Notes: generated from the sequence alone by a model not told the origin. A stretch of DNA of 64,000 nt from an uncultured Pseudomonadales bacterium (GCA_951813295.1 CATOTI010000001.1:496001-560000), one strand, 5' to 3'; shown: positions 26,778 to 36,443, numbered from the stretch's first letter. Translations and numbers: made by a program.

Positions 26778-27470
26778 TCACTCGCGCGTGACGAAGACGC
26801 TCCGCGCGGTTTTGATCTGCGCCGCGCGACCCCGCGCGTCGTCACCCGCATCGTCGAGCTTTGAAAGCCAGCTGTCGAGTATCGACACGTCGGCCCCGCC
26901 GACTTCGTCGGCCAAGGCGATCCACGCCAACATTCCGCTGTTGTCGTCATGGGCCGACAGCTCGAGCGCTTGTTGCCAGGCGGCTTTCGCGCCGGCGATA
27001 TCGTTTGCGGCGAGACGATGAGCGCCGAGAAGCCAGGCATGGTTGTGGCGTACTTCGACGTCGATCTGATGCTCCTCGCCCAGACGGACGATCATCTCGG
27101 CAGCGGCAAGTCCCGCACCCTGGTGATCTTGCGTAATGTCGATGCCTTCTTCGTCCCAGCCGGGCCACGTCATGCTGGCCAGGTCGTAACCGATACCGAA
27201 AACCCGCTCGCCGAAACCGTTGGCGTCGTCACGATCCGACTGGGCATTCGAAATCGCCGTCGCTAGCAGATGCTTGGTCAGGGCCACGTAGGTCGGGAGG
27301 TCCTTCTTCTCCCAATAGAAGACGCGACGCACGTTCTGACCGACAGCGCGCAGTTCGCTCGGTGTGAGGTTGTCGGCGCGTAGCAGCGCGTCGGCGGTTT
27401 CGGCCATGGTCGGCGCTCCGTAAGCAATGATGAAGATGGCGAGGACGGTGGGAAATCGGCGTCGTGGCAT
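26778..27470 (-). CDS. Exported helical-repeat protein of unknown function
   Basis: 230 residues with an N-terminal signal peptide (RRRFPTVLAIFIIAYGAPTMAE). The mature part is alpha-helical with TPR-like spacing, for example HNHAWLLGAHRLAANDIAGAKAAWQQALEL. ATG at 27470 follows GAAGGAACCGCCG. I do not recognise a named family. It is probably a periplasmic protein-protein interaction module and belongs to the same operon as the regulator upstream (75-base gap). Confidence 0.6.
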   Translation of the reverse strand: MPRRRFPTVLAIFIIAYGAPTMAETADALLRADNLTPSELRAVGQNVRRVFYWEKKDLPTYVALTKHLLATAISNAQSDRDDANGFGERVFGIGYDLASMTWPGWDEEGIDITQDHQGAGLAAAEMIVRLGEEHQIDVEVRHNHAWLLGAHRLAANDIAGAKAAWQQALELSAHDDNSGMLAWIALADEVGGADVSILDSWLSKLDDAGDDARGRAAQIKTARSVFVTRE

Positions 27471-27545
27471 CGGCGGTTCCTTCATCGAGAAGACGCAGCG
27501 AGCGTAGGCATGGTTATAGGTAGCGACAACGCAAAGCAGGTGACA

Positions 27546-28727
27546 TCAGGCGACACGCCCGTGGGCGCCGACATGTCGTAACCGTGCCACGGCTTCATCC
27601 GGCCATGGGCCATCGGGGCATAGACGAGACCATTCGAGCGCGATGTGTGCACGTAAGACCGGTTGTGTCGTCGCGTTTACGTCGGCGATGTCGAGCGCCG
27701 CTTGGGCTTGGTCGCCGAATCCCGCCGTTCGAAGAATCCGCGCGGCGTGTAGAGCGGTCAGCGCACGGGACGACGGCGCGGCGGAATCCGCCAGTCCCGC
27801 GAGCGCTGGGGCGAGTTCGTCGCCACGAACTGCGCCGTCGTCGGACTGGACCTCGATTTCCAGCGAGAACATCGCGTGGCGGTGTTTGCCATAGGCGTGA
27901 TTAGCAGCGAGCGATGCGTTCCCGAGCCCGTATACGGCCCGCTGTTGGACCTCGAGATCGCCGGTCTCGAATTCGAGCTCACAGAGGTGCGCCCACGCGA
28001 TCGACTCGTTGAGGGCCCGTCCCAGTGCGTCGTAACGCGCGATGGCTTCCTCGATCAGCGCGCGCGCTTCATCGAAATCGCCGTAGTCGCGCAGGACGTC
28101 ACCGAGGTTGGAGATGTTCGCGGCGATGTTGAGGTCGTCGTCGAGGGCATGCGCGGTATCGAGACACTTTCGATAGGTCTCGATACAACGCGGGAGATCG
28201 CCAGACGCAAAATGATGATGGCCGAGCAACATCGTGGCGCGCAGTTCGATGGTCGGTTCGGGCAGTCGTGCGGCGAGCGCATAGGCCTCGGACGCCGCGC
28301 TGTAACTCGCGCTGTATTTGCCCTGCCGAAAGAGCGCCATGGCGAGTTGTACGAGCAACGAGGCGCGTTTGCGCGTATCACGCTCGCCATGCAACAGGGC
28401 ACGCAGAACGGCTTCAGCCGTTTCGAGCTGGCCCGATGGCGTCAGCAACTCGGTCAGATTGTTCCGTTCGACGCTGTCACGCGCGATGTCGAGATCGCAT
28501 TCCGCGTTGCCATCGTCCTCGACGTCGATCAGAAAGCGTCGATCGATGGTGAGCAGTTCCGCGAGCGCACTGAGGTGACGCGCGCGTACGTGCGGGGTTT
28601 TACCGGATAGCCAGCGCGAGACGGTGCGCGGATGGACGCCGATGCGCTCGGCGATCCACCACTGCTCCCAGCCGAGCGAACGAACGCGCTCGCGAAGGAA
28701 GGTGGCGTTGAGCGGTTCGAACTCGAT
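27546..28727 (-). CDS. XRE-type HTH regulator with TPR-like repeats, apparent ATC start
   Basis: The frame carries, from its 5' end, an HTH domain (LRERVRSLGWEQWWIAERIG, then VHPRTVSRWLSGK, about residues 11-45) and then an extended region of TPR-like helices (for example YSASYSAASEAYALAARLPEP). No ATG, GTG or TTG occurs between the upstream in-frame stop and TTG at 28448, which lies after the HTH. The best start is ATC at 28727, 5 bases after a perfect GGAGG, giving 393 residues. A truncated product from 28448 would lack DNA binding. It sits 16 bases after the upstream gene's stop and probably regulates this operon. Confidence 0.6.
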   Translation of the reverse strand: MEFEPLNATFLRERVRSLGWEQWWIAERIGVHPRTVSRWLSGKTPHVRARHLSALAELLTIDRRFLIDVEDDGNAECDLDIARDSVERNNLTELLTPSGQLETAEAVLRALLHGERDTRKRASLLVQLAMALFRQGKYSASYSAASEAYALAARLPEPTIELRATMLLGHHHFASGDLPRCIETYRKCLDTAHALDDDLNIAANISNLGDVLRDYGDFDEARALIEEAIARYDALGRALNESIAWAHLCELEFETGDLEVQQRAVYGLGNASLAANHAYGKHRHAMFSLEIEVQSDDGAVRGDELAPALAGLADSAAPSSRALTALHAARILRTAGFGDQAQAALDIADVNATTQPVLRAHIALEWSRLCPDGPWPDEAVARLRHVGAHGRVA

Positions 28728-28743
28728 CGCGACCTCCGCGCGC

Positions 28744-29574
28744 CTAGAGCGTCCGCAACCCCCGCGAATACATCGCTACGAGGCGTTGATCGGTATCCCA
28801 GTCGCCGGCTGTCGCAACCCGGTTGCCCGTCAAGCGCACGAGCAGATCCTGGGCCCGGGCGTCCGCCTTTTCCACGTGATAGCGATCGAGTTCGTCGGTG
28901 CCGATCGAGGCGAGCGCCGATTCGACGCCGTCGAGGCAATCGTGGCTGCAGGAGACGAGATCGTGTTCGGTCGTACTCCCGAGCACGTGCCCACAAAAAG
29001 CGGCGTAGATATAGAGCGGCTCAAAGAGGCGGAAGCTCCTGACCGCACTCGCGTCGAGAATCTGGTCGCCTCCGAATGGGGTGCGGTCGAAGTGCGCGCG
29101 TCCCTGGCTCAGTTCACCGAGAAACGATTTCGGCTCGCCAGGATCGATCGTCAAGTTCGTGCTGGCGCGCGGGATGCAGAGGTACTGAGCCTCAGGCCCG
29201 GTACCGACCTTGATGATGAGGTCGCCGACGTTCTCTGCCGCGGCGACCCAAGTCTTCGAACCCGAGAGTGTGCCGTTGTCGATCGTGACGCCGGGGAGTG
29301 GCGGATTGCCTTTGCGATCTTCCGTCGCGGCGTAGGCAACCCAGTCGTCGAAGCTCGCCTTCGGGAATGCGCGGCGACAAGCTGCCTGATAGCCGGCGAC
29401 GAACACCCACGCGAGTCGATCGGCGACGAGTCCGCCGGTCACGGCCATCGCCAACAGATCCTCGTGGGGTTGGGCGTGTTCACGCCAGAGGCCGTGGTAC
29501 TGGGATTCTTCCGCGGCGGTTTGGCGTCGGGGGCCCGACGCGACGAGCGGTTTGTAGAACTCGCTATAGCTCAC
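28744..29574 (-). CDS. Acyl-CoA dehydrogenase-like protein, short form
   Basis: 276 residues, about 100 fewer than a normal acyl-CoA dehydrogenase. The middle beta domain is recognisable: PLPGVTIDNGTLSGSKTWV and VGDLIIKVGTGPEAQYLCIP. The C-terminal four-helix bundle is reduced and the catalytic glutamate cannot be assigned. It may be a flavin-dependent oxidase of another type or a non-catalytic paralogue. It is the first gene of the six-gene minus-strand operon, and its stop lies just before the ribosome site of the regulator gene. Confidence 0.65.
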   Translation of the reverse strand: MSYSEFYKPLVASGPRRQTAAEESQYHGLWREHAQPHEDLLAMAVTGGLVADRLAWVFVAGYQAACRRAFPKASFDDWVAYAATEDRKGNPPLPGVTIDNGTLSGSKTWVAAAENVGDLIIKVGTGPEAQYLCIPRASTNLTIDPGEPKSFLGELSQGRAHFDRTPFGGDQILDASAVRSFRLFEPLYIYAAFCGHVLGSTTEHDLVSCSHDCLDGVESALASIGTDELDRYHVEKADARAQDLLVRLTGNRVATAGDWDTDQRLVAMYSRGLRTL

Positions 29575-29705
29575 TGATCAATCTCGGGCGCTATGGACGC
29601 GCGCCATGGTAGCGAAAGTTCCAGAACGGCTCGCTGCGGTTGTCTCGAAGGGATCTCGGTCTGCATAGTCGGTGTATTCGAGCAATGCATGTTTTGGGGG
29701 GAAAG

Positions 29706-31076
29706 ATGAGCGAACACCCGTTGGTCGAGAAGTACCGAGAATTCAGCCCGCGGTCCGCCGAACTCGCGGAGCGGGCGAGTGATGTCTTTCCGGGCGGTGA
29801 TACACGCTCGAGCGCCCACTATTCGCCTTATCCGCTTGTCATGGACGAAGCGAGTGGTTGTCGGCTCCGGGACGTCGACGGCCATGAGCTCCTGGATTTC
29901 ATGAACAACTTCACCTCGCTCATCCATGGTCATGCACGCCCCGAGGTCGTGGACGCTGTTCAGGCCCAGGTGGCGAAGGGTTCGGCGTACGCAGCGACGA
30001 GTTTGGGCCAGATCGAGCTGGCCGAGCGGATCGTGGACCGCGTCGACTCGATCGAACAGATTCGATTCACGAGCTCCGGTACCGAGGGCACGCTGATGGC
30101 GTTGCGTTGCGCCCGGGCCGCCACGGGGCGCCAGAAAATCATGAAGATGGAAGGTGGCTATCACGGTAGCTACGAGCTGGCCGAGGTTTCCCTGGTACCG
30201 ATTCCGGGACAAGCCGGCGGGATTGACGCACCTGCATCGAACGCGATCGACGCGAGCTTCCCTGACAGCGTGTTGGGCGACACCGTGATCTGTCCTTTCA
30301 ACGAACCGGAGCACGCGCGCAACCTGATTCGCGCTCACGCTGATGAACTGGCGGCGATCATCGTTGAGCCCGTGCTCGGTTCGATGGGCATGTTGCCGGC
30401 AACACCTGCCTTTCTGCAGGCGCTCCGCGAGGAGGCGACGGCCGCGGGGGTCGTGCTGGTCTTTGACGAAGTCATCACCTACCGGCTGGCGACCGGCGGC
30501 GCGCAAGAGCGCTACGGCATCGCGCCGGATCTCACGTGTCTCGGCAAGATCATCGGCGGCGGTTTGCCGGTTGGTGCGGTAGGCGGTAAGCGCGAACTCA
30601 TGCAGCTTTTCTCGCCCGCGCGAGAAAATCCCGTCATGCACGCGAGCACCTTCAGCGGTAATGCACTCACGATGGCAGCCGGACTCGCGGCGATCGACGC
30701 CTACGATGAAGCGGCGGCCGACCGAATCAACACGCTCGGCGATCGACTGCGCGAGGGATTCAACCAGGCGTTCCTGCAGAGCGGCATCCGCGGCCACGCG
30801 GGAGGCGTCGGGTCGTTGGTGAACGTGCACTTCACGGACAAGGCGCTGAATGACTCTCGTCAATCATTCGACGCGATGTTGGAGGCTGGTCATATCGCGG
30901 GGCTGCTCCATCTGACGATGCTCCGCCATGGCGTGTCATCTGCATCGCGCCTCATGTACTGCACGAGTACTGCCATGGGTGAAGCGGACGTCGATCAGGC
31001 CATCACGGCAATGCACGAGTCACTCGGCGAGCTGCGCCCGCATATCGCGGAAGAACGGCCCGCGCTCCTCGCCTGA
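29706..31076 (+). CDS. Class III aminotransferase (glutamate-1-semialdehyde aminomutase-like)
   Basis: 456 residues, fold type I PLP enzyme. FPGGDTRSSAHYSPYPL at the start, RFTSSGTEGTLMALRCAR, VLVFDEVITYR (PLP-ring aspartate) and CLGKIIGGGLPVGAVGG with the Schiff-base lysine K281 are all present. The sequence is close to HemL-like proteins, but the neighbours are catabolic rather than haem genes, so it is more likely an amino-acid or amine transaminase. The ATG at 29706 follows a GGGGGGAAAG site. Confidence 0.88.
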   Translation: MSEHPLVEKYREFSPRSAELAERASDVFPGGDTRSSAHYSPYPLVMDEASGCRLRDVDGHELLDFMNNFTSLIHGHARPEVVDAVQAQVAKGSAYAATSLGQIELAERIVDRVDSIEQIRFTSSGTEGTLMALRCARAATGRQKIMKMEGGYHGSYELAEVSLVPIPGQAGGIDAPASNAIDASFPDSVLGDTVICPFNEPEHARNLIRAHADELAAIIVEPVLGSMGMLPATPAFLQALREEATAAGVVLVFDEVITYRLATGGAQERYGIAPDLTCLGKIIGGGLPVGAVGGKRELMQLFSPARENPVMHASTFSGNALTMAAGLAAIDAYDEAAADRINTLGDRLREGFNQAFLQSGIRGHAGGVGSLVNVHFTDKALNDSRQSFDAMLEAGHIAGLLHLTMLRHGVSSASRLMYCTSTAMGEADVDQAITAMHESLGELRPHIAEERPALLA

Positions 31077-31112
31077 GGAAGCGCTTCTGTTGAGTCCGGG
31101 GGGAGGACAGGA

Positions 31113-32402
31113 ATGAGCGAAACGTTTGCAGGATTCGAGACGGTGCCGGGGGAAAGCGTCGGCTTTGATTCCGACCGGTTGGGAAAAATCGGCGCCTACA
31201 TGGACCAGGCGGTCAGCGATGGGGCGCTCCCTGGCGCGGTCACGGTCGTCTTGCGGGGTGGGCGTGTCGCGCACACGCACGTTACCGGGAAGCTCGACGT
31301 CGAACGCGAAGCTCCCCTCACAATCGACAGCCGATTCCGCATGTACTCGCAGACGAAGCCCGTCACGGCGGCGGTGATCATGACGCTCTTCGAGGAAGGC
31401 GCTTTCGCGCTCAACGACCCGATCAGCAAATGGCTGCCCGAGTTCGCCAATCCGCTGGTCGCCCGCCCGCTCCAACCGACGGACGTCGTACGCGGCGCGC
31501 TTTCGCTTGGCGCGGTCGAGTCCGCGCGCCGCGAAATCACGATTTTCGATCTCCTCACGATGACGTCGGGGCTTGCCGCTTTTGGACGCACGCCGGCGAC
31601 GTTCTGGCCGACACTCGCGCCGGCCTGGGAAGGAACCGGTTTTTCGCCGCTTGATACCGACCGATTCAACGATCCGATAGGCACGTACGAAGAGTTGGTC
31701 GTGGCCCTTGCCGAGACCCCGCTTTTCGATGATCCCGGTCAGACGTGGAATTACGCGTCGGATTTCGACGTGTTGTCGCTGTTCCTCAATCGCCTGACGG
31801 GTCAGTCGCTCGACGACCTCTTTCGTGAGCGGATGTTCGAGCCACTCGGTATGTCGAGCTCCTCGTTCTATTGCCCCGCTGATGCCGTCGACCGGCTCGT
31901 GACCGATCACGGCTGGGACGAGGCAGCCAATCTCCTTTGTCGAGATCGACCTGAAACCGCCGAAAAGGCGAACCGCACGAATCGCGACCTGATGTCGGGC
32001 AATGGTCTCTTCGGCGGCATGCTGTCGACACCGGCCGACTACACGCGATTTGCTCAAATGCTATCGAACGGCGGCGAACTGGATGGGCGTCGGGTGCTGG
32101 GCCGGAAGACGGTCGAACTCATGACGGCCAATCATCTGGGCGATCGAGAAATCGACCTCATCGGCGAGCCGGGATTCGGCTTCGGATTCGGGTATGCCGT
32201 ACGCAAAGGTGTCGGGCCGTCCTACAGCCAGGGATCCGCGGGTACGTTCGGTTGGGGTGGTGCCGCCGGTACCTGGTTCTTCGTCGATCCGAGCGAAGAT
32301 CTCGTCGGCCTCTTCTTCACCCACGTCTTCGGTTATCAGTTAAATCCCGAAGCCGATGCGATCGAGCGCTTCCAGCGCATGGTCTATCAGGCGCTCGTCT
32401 AG
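31113..32402 (+). CDS. Serine hydrolase of the beta-lactamase fold
   Basis: 429 residues. The catalytic SxxK is S79-Q-T-K82, the second motif is Y214-A-S, and the third (KTG position) is replaced by WGG in FGWGGAAG, as in EstB-type esterases and lovastatin-type acyltransferases. No signal peptide, so cytoplasmic. It follows the aminotransferase by 36 bases and precedes the double CoA transferase by 9, which suggests one operon in which it may transfer or hydrolyse an acyl group. Confidence 0.85.
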   Translation: MSETFAGFETVPGESVGFDSDRLGKIGAYMDQAVSDGALPGAVTVVLRGGRVAHTHVTGKLDVEREAPLTIDSRFRMYSQTKPVTAAVIMTLFEEGAFALNDPISKWLPEFANPLVARPLQPTDVVRGALSLGAVESARREITIFDLLTMTSGLAAFGRTPATFWPTLAPAWEGTGFSPLDTDRFNDPIGTYEELVVALAETPLFDDPGQTWNYASDFDVLSLFLNRLTGQSLDDLFRERMFEPLGMSSSSFYCPADAVDRLVTDHGWDEAANLLCRDRPETAEKANRTNRDLMSGNGLFGGMLSTPADYTRFAQMLSNGGELDGRRVLGRKTVELMTANHLGDREIDLIGEPGFGFGFGYAVRKGVGPSYSQGSAGTFGWGGAAGTWFFVDPSEDLVGLFFTHVFGYQLNPEADAIERFQRMVYQALV

Positions 32403-32411
32403 CGTTCACCC

Positions 32412-34604
32412 ATGGCAAGACGTGATGCGGCTGTTCTGGACGGTCTTCGAGTACTAATCATTGGTGATGCGACGCCGGCCCGTGTGGCCGGTTGGTGGAT
32501 GTCGGAGGCGGGCGCGAAGGTCTCCGCTTTTGGTTCGCGACGTTCGACGAACACCAAGGCACGGCGCCTGACGGCGCAGTTGGCGCGTCGGGTCGAATTG
32601 ATCGAGGCGCTCGATGGCGAAATGTTCGACGTCATCGTCGGGCGCACCGAAGCGCTCGAGGAACTCGGCTGGGCGCTCGACGATATCGATCATGTTGCGA
32701 TCACCTCGCCGCTCGAGGAAGGGGAATCCTTCGACGACTCGCTCGTACACGACATGGCGCTCTATGCCCGTTCCGGGCTCGGCTACCTCACCCGCGAGAT
32801 CGATCACAACTGGACGCTGTCACGACCGGCATTGCCGCTCAACCGCCAGGCCGGAATTCTTGCCGGCATCGCGGCAGGGCTCGCCGCAGTCGCGCTCGAC
32901 CTGGAGGCGCATGCGGGATCTAGAGCCGCGCGGCGGATCGAGATTGACCAGCTCGAGCTCCTGGCGTTGATGCCCATGCAACCGATCGCATTTGCCGAGT
33001 TCCTCGGCCGAATCGTCGGCCAGGACGTGGCGGGTCGCGGTGTCGGCGGTACCGTCGAATCCGCCGACGGGCTGGCTTATGTGGGGGCGGTCGAACCTGC
33101 GCACTGGGCGAGGTTGTTGAAACTCATCGGCAACCCGGGCGAACTCGCGGATCGGGTCGAAACCGACCCCGGCGTCGTGCGTGAGAAACGTGAACTCGTG
33201 GACGAAGCTATTCGAGCCTGGTCACGCGAGCGAACCACCGACGAGATCTCCGATCAGGGTCAGGCCGAACACCTGCCCGTCGCACCCGTCTATCCGCCGG
33301 CGCGCGTCGTCGCGGATCGACACCTGAACGAACGGGGATTCTTTCGTGGTGATCGAAGCGGCATCGAGGTGCCGTGGTTGACCGAATTGGGTAAACCGGG
33401 CGCTAGCCCCGCGTTGCGTTTCGAAAACAAAGTACGGCCATCGCCGGGCGATCAGCACAACCTACCGCTCGCGGGTCTGCGGGTTCTGGATCTCAGTTGG
33501 GCGTGGGCCGGTCCTTTCGCGACGACGATGCTCGCGGACCTCGGCGCCGAAGTGGTCAACGTCGAATGGCACCCGCGGGCAAGTAATCTGCGGCGTAACG
33601 CGCCGTTCGCTAACGATCGGAGCGAATCGCACAACACGGCCGGTTGGTGGAGCGCGAACCACCGGGGCAAGCTGTCGATCGGCGTCAATATGAAGGCCGA
33701 ACGGGGACGGCAGGTCGTGCACGACCTCGCGGCGGTGTCCGATGTCGTGGTGGAGAACTTCTCGCCCGGCGTCGTGGATCGCCTCGGCGTCGGCTTCGAC
33801 GATCTGGTGAAGGTGAACCCCCGAATCGTCTACGTTTCGCTGTCCGCCTTCGGGCAGTCTGGCCCTCGATCGCATTACGTCGGCTACGGCACCCAGCTTT
33901 ACACGGCGTCGGGTGCGGGCCACGCGACGAGCCAGGATGGCAGGACGATCTCGCAGATGTTCATTCCGTTCCCCGATCCCGTATCGGGACTCGTCGGCGC
34001 TTTCACGATAGCGGTACACGTCAGACATGCGCGACGCACCGGCACGCCAGCACGCGTGGACGTCTCCGAACTCGAAGCGATCGCCGCGGTGGCGCTCGAA
34101 CCGCTACTCGACGTACTCGATGGCGATGCCGACGTGAACGAACGTCGTTATCTCGTGGTCGAGTCGAAGGATCGTGAGGTTTTTGCGCTGATCGCACGAG
34201 AAGAGGCTGATTGGTCGGCTTTTGCCGTCGCGATGGGCGCAACGGACGCAAGCGATGCGGCGCTCGCTAGTCAGGCCGCGCGGATGGCGCGTGCCGCTGC
34301 GCTCGCCCAAATCGAGAAGGCCGGCTTGTTTGCGGTGGCCCTTGCCCACAGCGGCGAGGTGCTCGCCGATACCTACCTCGAGGCGCGCGGGTTCTGGCGC
34401 CCCGACACGTCGGTGGAGGTCGCCTCGACCGGCGCGTGCATTGGTGGTTCGCTTTTCACCGTGGACGGGCAGCGCACGGATATCTGGCGCGGTGCCCCGT
34501 CGCTCTTCGGCGATTCACGTGCCGTACTCGGCGACCTGCTCGACTATTCCGCCGAGACGATCGATTCGCTCCTCGAAGAGGGTTCGATCGCCGCCAGCGA
34601 TTGA
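32412..34604 (+). CDS. Tandem CaiB/BaiF CoA transferase, two fused halves
   Basis: 730 residues, nearly twice the single-domain length. The N-terminal half (1-350) is a diverged copy: LDGLRVLIIGDATPARVAG is recognisable, but the segment that should carry the catalytic aspartate reads PLNRQAGILAGI and has none. The C-terminal half starts at LAGLRVLDLSWAWAGPFATTM and keeps the aspartate D522 in PFPDPVSG. The protein therefore probably works as an internal pseudo-dimer with one active half. It continues the aminotransferase/hydrolase operon. Confidence 0.84.
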   Translation: MARRDAAVLDGLRVLIIGDATPARVAGWWMSEAGAKVSAFGSRRSTNTKARRLTAQLARRVELIEALDGEMFDVIVGRTEALEELGWALDDIDHVAITSPLEEGESFDDSLVHDMALYARSGLGYLTREIDHNWTLSRPALPLNRQAGILAGIAAGLAAVALDLEAHAGSRAARRIEIDQLELLALMPMQPIAFAEFLGRIVGQDVAGRGVGGTVESADGLAYVGAVEPAHWARLLKLIGNPGELADRVETDPGVVREKRELVDEAIRAWSRERTTDEISDQGQAEHLPVAPVYPPARVVADRHLNERGFFRGDRSGIEVPWLTELGKPGASPALRFENKVRPSPGDQHNLPLAGLRVLDLSWAWAGPFATTMLADLGAEVVNVEWHPRASNLRRNAPFANDRSESHNTAGWWSANHRGKLSIGVNMKAERGRQVVHDLAAVSDVVVENFSPGVVDRLGVGFDDLVKVNPRIVYVSLSAFGQSGPRSHYVGYGTQLYTASGAGHATSQDGRTISQMFIPFPDPVSGLVGAFTIAVHVRHARRTGTPARVDVSELEAIAAVALEPLLDVLDGDADVNERRYLVVESKDREVFALIAREEADWSAFAVAMGATDASDAALASQAARMARAAALAQIEKAGLFAVALAHSGEVLADTYLEARGFWRPDTSVEVASTGACIGGSLFTVDGQRTDIWRGAPSLFGDSRAVLGDLLDYSAETIDSLLEEGSIAASD

Positions 34605-34620
34605 GCCGCGGCGATCGGCC

Positions 34621-35442
34621 TTAGGCGGCTTCCGACGTTCCCCAACGTACGGCGTTGTCGAGAATCTTCGCGTAGACGTCGGTCTCCCACACGCCGCGGA
34701 AGGTTTTCGGTGGCAAGCGATCCTCGGACACTGACTCGTGCACCCGTGTCTGCACGTTCGTCAGCGGACTGTGCGTGTGGCCGGGTGCGAAGTAGGCGAC
34801 CGCGCCGCGGCCGACCTCACGGATGAATCCGAGCGCGCGTGATTCGCCGTCGGGTAGCAGGGATGTGTCAGAGCCGTAGATCTCGGCGGCTGAGGCGGGT
34901 GCGTCGATATCTTTGGTCGTGAGCAGCACCCGAGTGCTTTCGGGATCGAGGATCTCGACCATGTAGGGCTCATCGCGAATCGTGAACGTCTCCGGTAGTC
35001 CGTCCATCAGGGGATGGGTGCTGTCTTCGACGGACACACGCATTTCGCGAATCGGCGGATGCATCAAGAAAAAACCGCCAAGCGTGTGGTGGTATTGCTC
35101 CTTGACCCACCTGCGCTGCCGATCGGCACGGTCAGTGCGAACGGCCTTGCCACCACAACTCCCGTGCAAAGCGACCCAGCGGCCACCCCCCGCGAGCCAC
35201 GCTTCGATGATGGCCGTCTGTTCGTCATTCGCATAGGGGCCCGCAACGTAAGTCACCAGCAGCCGACAGTCAGCCAACCATTTGTCGCAATCCGTGAAGT
35301 CGCCGCTCACGGTCGTGTGGACGTTTTCGTTCGCCTGCAAAAGGCCCAGGAGTCGCAGGCGGGCGTAGTCCATGTCGTGTCCGGCGTGCTGACCGGCGGG
35401 AAAACCGCCGGCCACCAGATGAACGCGAATTGGGTCTGTCAT
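34621..35442 (-). CDS. ThuA-like (trehalose utilisation) domain protein
   Basis: 273 residues with a class I glutamine-amidotransferase-like fold: VHLVAGGFPAGQHAGHDMDYAR, LLVTYVAGPYANDEQTAI, GGGRWVALHGSCGG and HPLMDGLPETFTIRDEPY are typical of ThuA proteins. The family is linked to trehalose and other sugar keto-derivatives in rhizobia, but most members are uncharacterised. It converges with the double CoA transferase. The 179 bases upstream of it hold no gene that I can support. Confidence 0.8.
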   Translation of the reverse strand: MTDPIRVHLVAGGFPAGQHAGHDMDYARLRLLGLLQANENVHTTVSGDFTDCDKWLADCRLLVTYVAGPYANDEQTAIIEAWLAGGGRWVALHGSCGGKAVRTDRADRQRRWVKEQYHHTLGGFFLMHPPIREMRVSVEDSTHPLMDGLPETFTIRDEPYMVEILDPESTRVLLTTKDIDAPASAAEIYGSDTSLLPDGESRALGFIREVGRGAVAYFAPGHTHSPLTNVQTRVHESVSEDRLPPKTFRGVWETDVYAKILDNAVRWGTSEAA

Positions 35443-35621
35443 CGTGTTTCTCCTGTCGAGGTAGGTCTCGTCCTACCGGCGAACGTTGTCGAATGGCGCG
35501 GGTAACGATACGGGCAAGCCTTTACGAAGACCCGCCCTTAGCTTCGTACTCGATGTTACTGCGAGTCGGTATTCGGCGGTATTCTCGGCGGCGTCGCAAA
35601 CTCACGCATTAAGGTTCTTGG

Positions 35622-36443
35622 ATGGCGGGCCAACGCGCGCAGCTCTCGGCGGTGACACTCGAGTACTTCCAACACGGCAGCGGGCCGGAGCGGGTCCTGT
35701 TCATTCACGGCTTCCAGGCGTCGGGCCGGATCTGGCACGCGGTACAGGCAGCCCTACCAGCCGAGCAATACACCTCGGTCGCGGTCAATAACCGTGGCGC
35801 GGGTGCATCGGACGCACCTGCCGACGAGTCCGCGTTTGGCGTGCAGCCGTTCGCAGCCGACGCGCTAGAACTGGCAGCGCAAATGGGATGGGAATCATTC
35901 ACGCTCGTTGGCCATTCGCTGGGCGGCGCGACCGTCGCGCAGATCGCGGTCGATGCGCCTGAGCGCATCAAGGGTCTCGTTTTGCTGGACCCCGCGGACC
36001 CCGACGGGCGCGACATACCCGCGGGCGACGTGGAGACGTTCCTCGATGAGCGTATGGCCGCACGGCGCGAGCAGCAGGCCCGCGGCGGCGGCGGTGATGG
36101 TCTCGACGCCGCCGACATGGATAGCGAACCGTGGCGCGCGGCGTTGGTGGCCGACATCGCCGCGGCGCCCGAACGGCGCCTGCGCGGCTCGCTGCGCTCA
36201 ATGTTCGAGCTGCGCCTGGGCTCACGTGTAGCGACGCTGCCGATGCCTGTGCTGTTGGCGGGCGGCGATGCGGATGCGCTCATCCCGCTCGGCGCGATGC
36301 TCGATACGTGGCGAAAGTATCCGCCAGGCACTGGTCTGCATATGTGGCACGGTGTGGGTCACTCGCCGAACGTCGACTGCCCGGATGCGCTAGCGGCGCT
36401 GCTGCGCCGTTTCGTGGAGGAAACCATTCCGGGCCGGGTGTGA
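35622..36443 (+). CDS. Alpha/beta hydrolase
   Basis: 273 residues. VLFIHGFQASGRIWHAV carries the oxyanion glycine, the nucleophile is S99 in GHSLGGAT, the acid is probably the aspartate in GGDADALIP and the histidine is in GVGHSPNVDCP. This is a generic esterase, lactonase or C-C hydrolase module. There is no export signal. It stands alone between a divergent ThuA gene and a convergent oxygenase. Confidence 0.84.
   Translation: MAGQRAQLSAVTLEYFQHGSGPERVLFIHGFQASGRIWHAVQAALPAEQYTSVAVNNRGAGASDAPADESAFGVQPFAADALELAAQMGWESFTLVGHSLGGATVAQIAVDAPERIKGLVLLDPADPDGRDIPAGDVETFLDERMAARREQQARGGGGDGLDAADMDSEPWRAALVADIAAAPERRLRGSLRSMFELRLGSRVATLPMPVLLAGGDADALIPLGAMLDTWRKYPPGTGLHMWHGVGHSPNVDCPDALAALLRRFVEETIPGRV

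Noticed and set aside
28448..28450. TTG as start of the TPR regulator
   Set aside because: It would delete a clearly encoded HTH domain and has no Shine-Dalgarno, while GGAGG stands before the ATC at 28727.
29706..31076. hemL (glutamate-1-semialdehyde aminomutase) of haem synthesis
   Set aside because: Sequence is related, but the operon partners are a serine hydrolase and a CoA transferase, so a catabolic aminotransferase is more likely.
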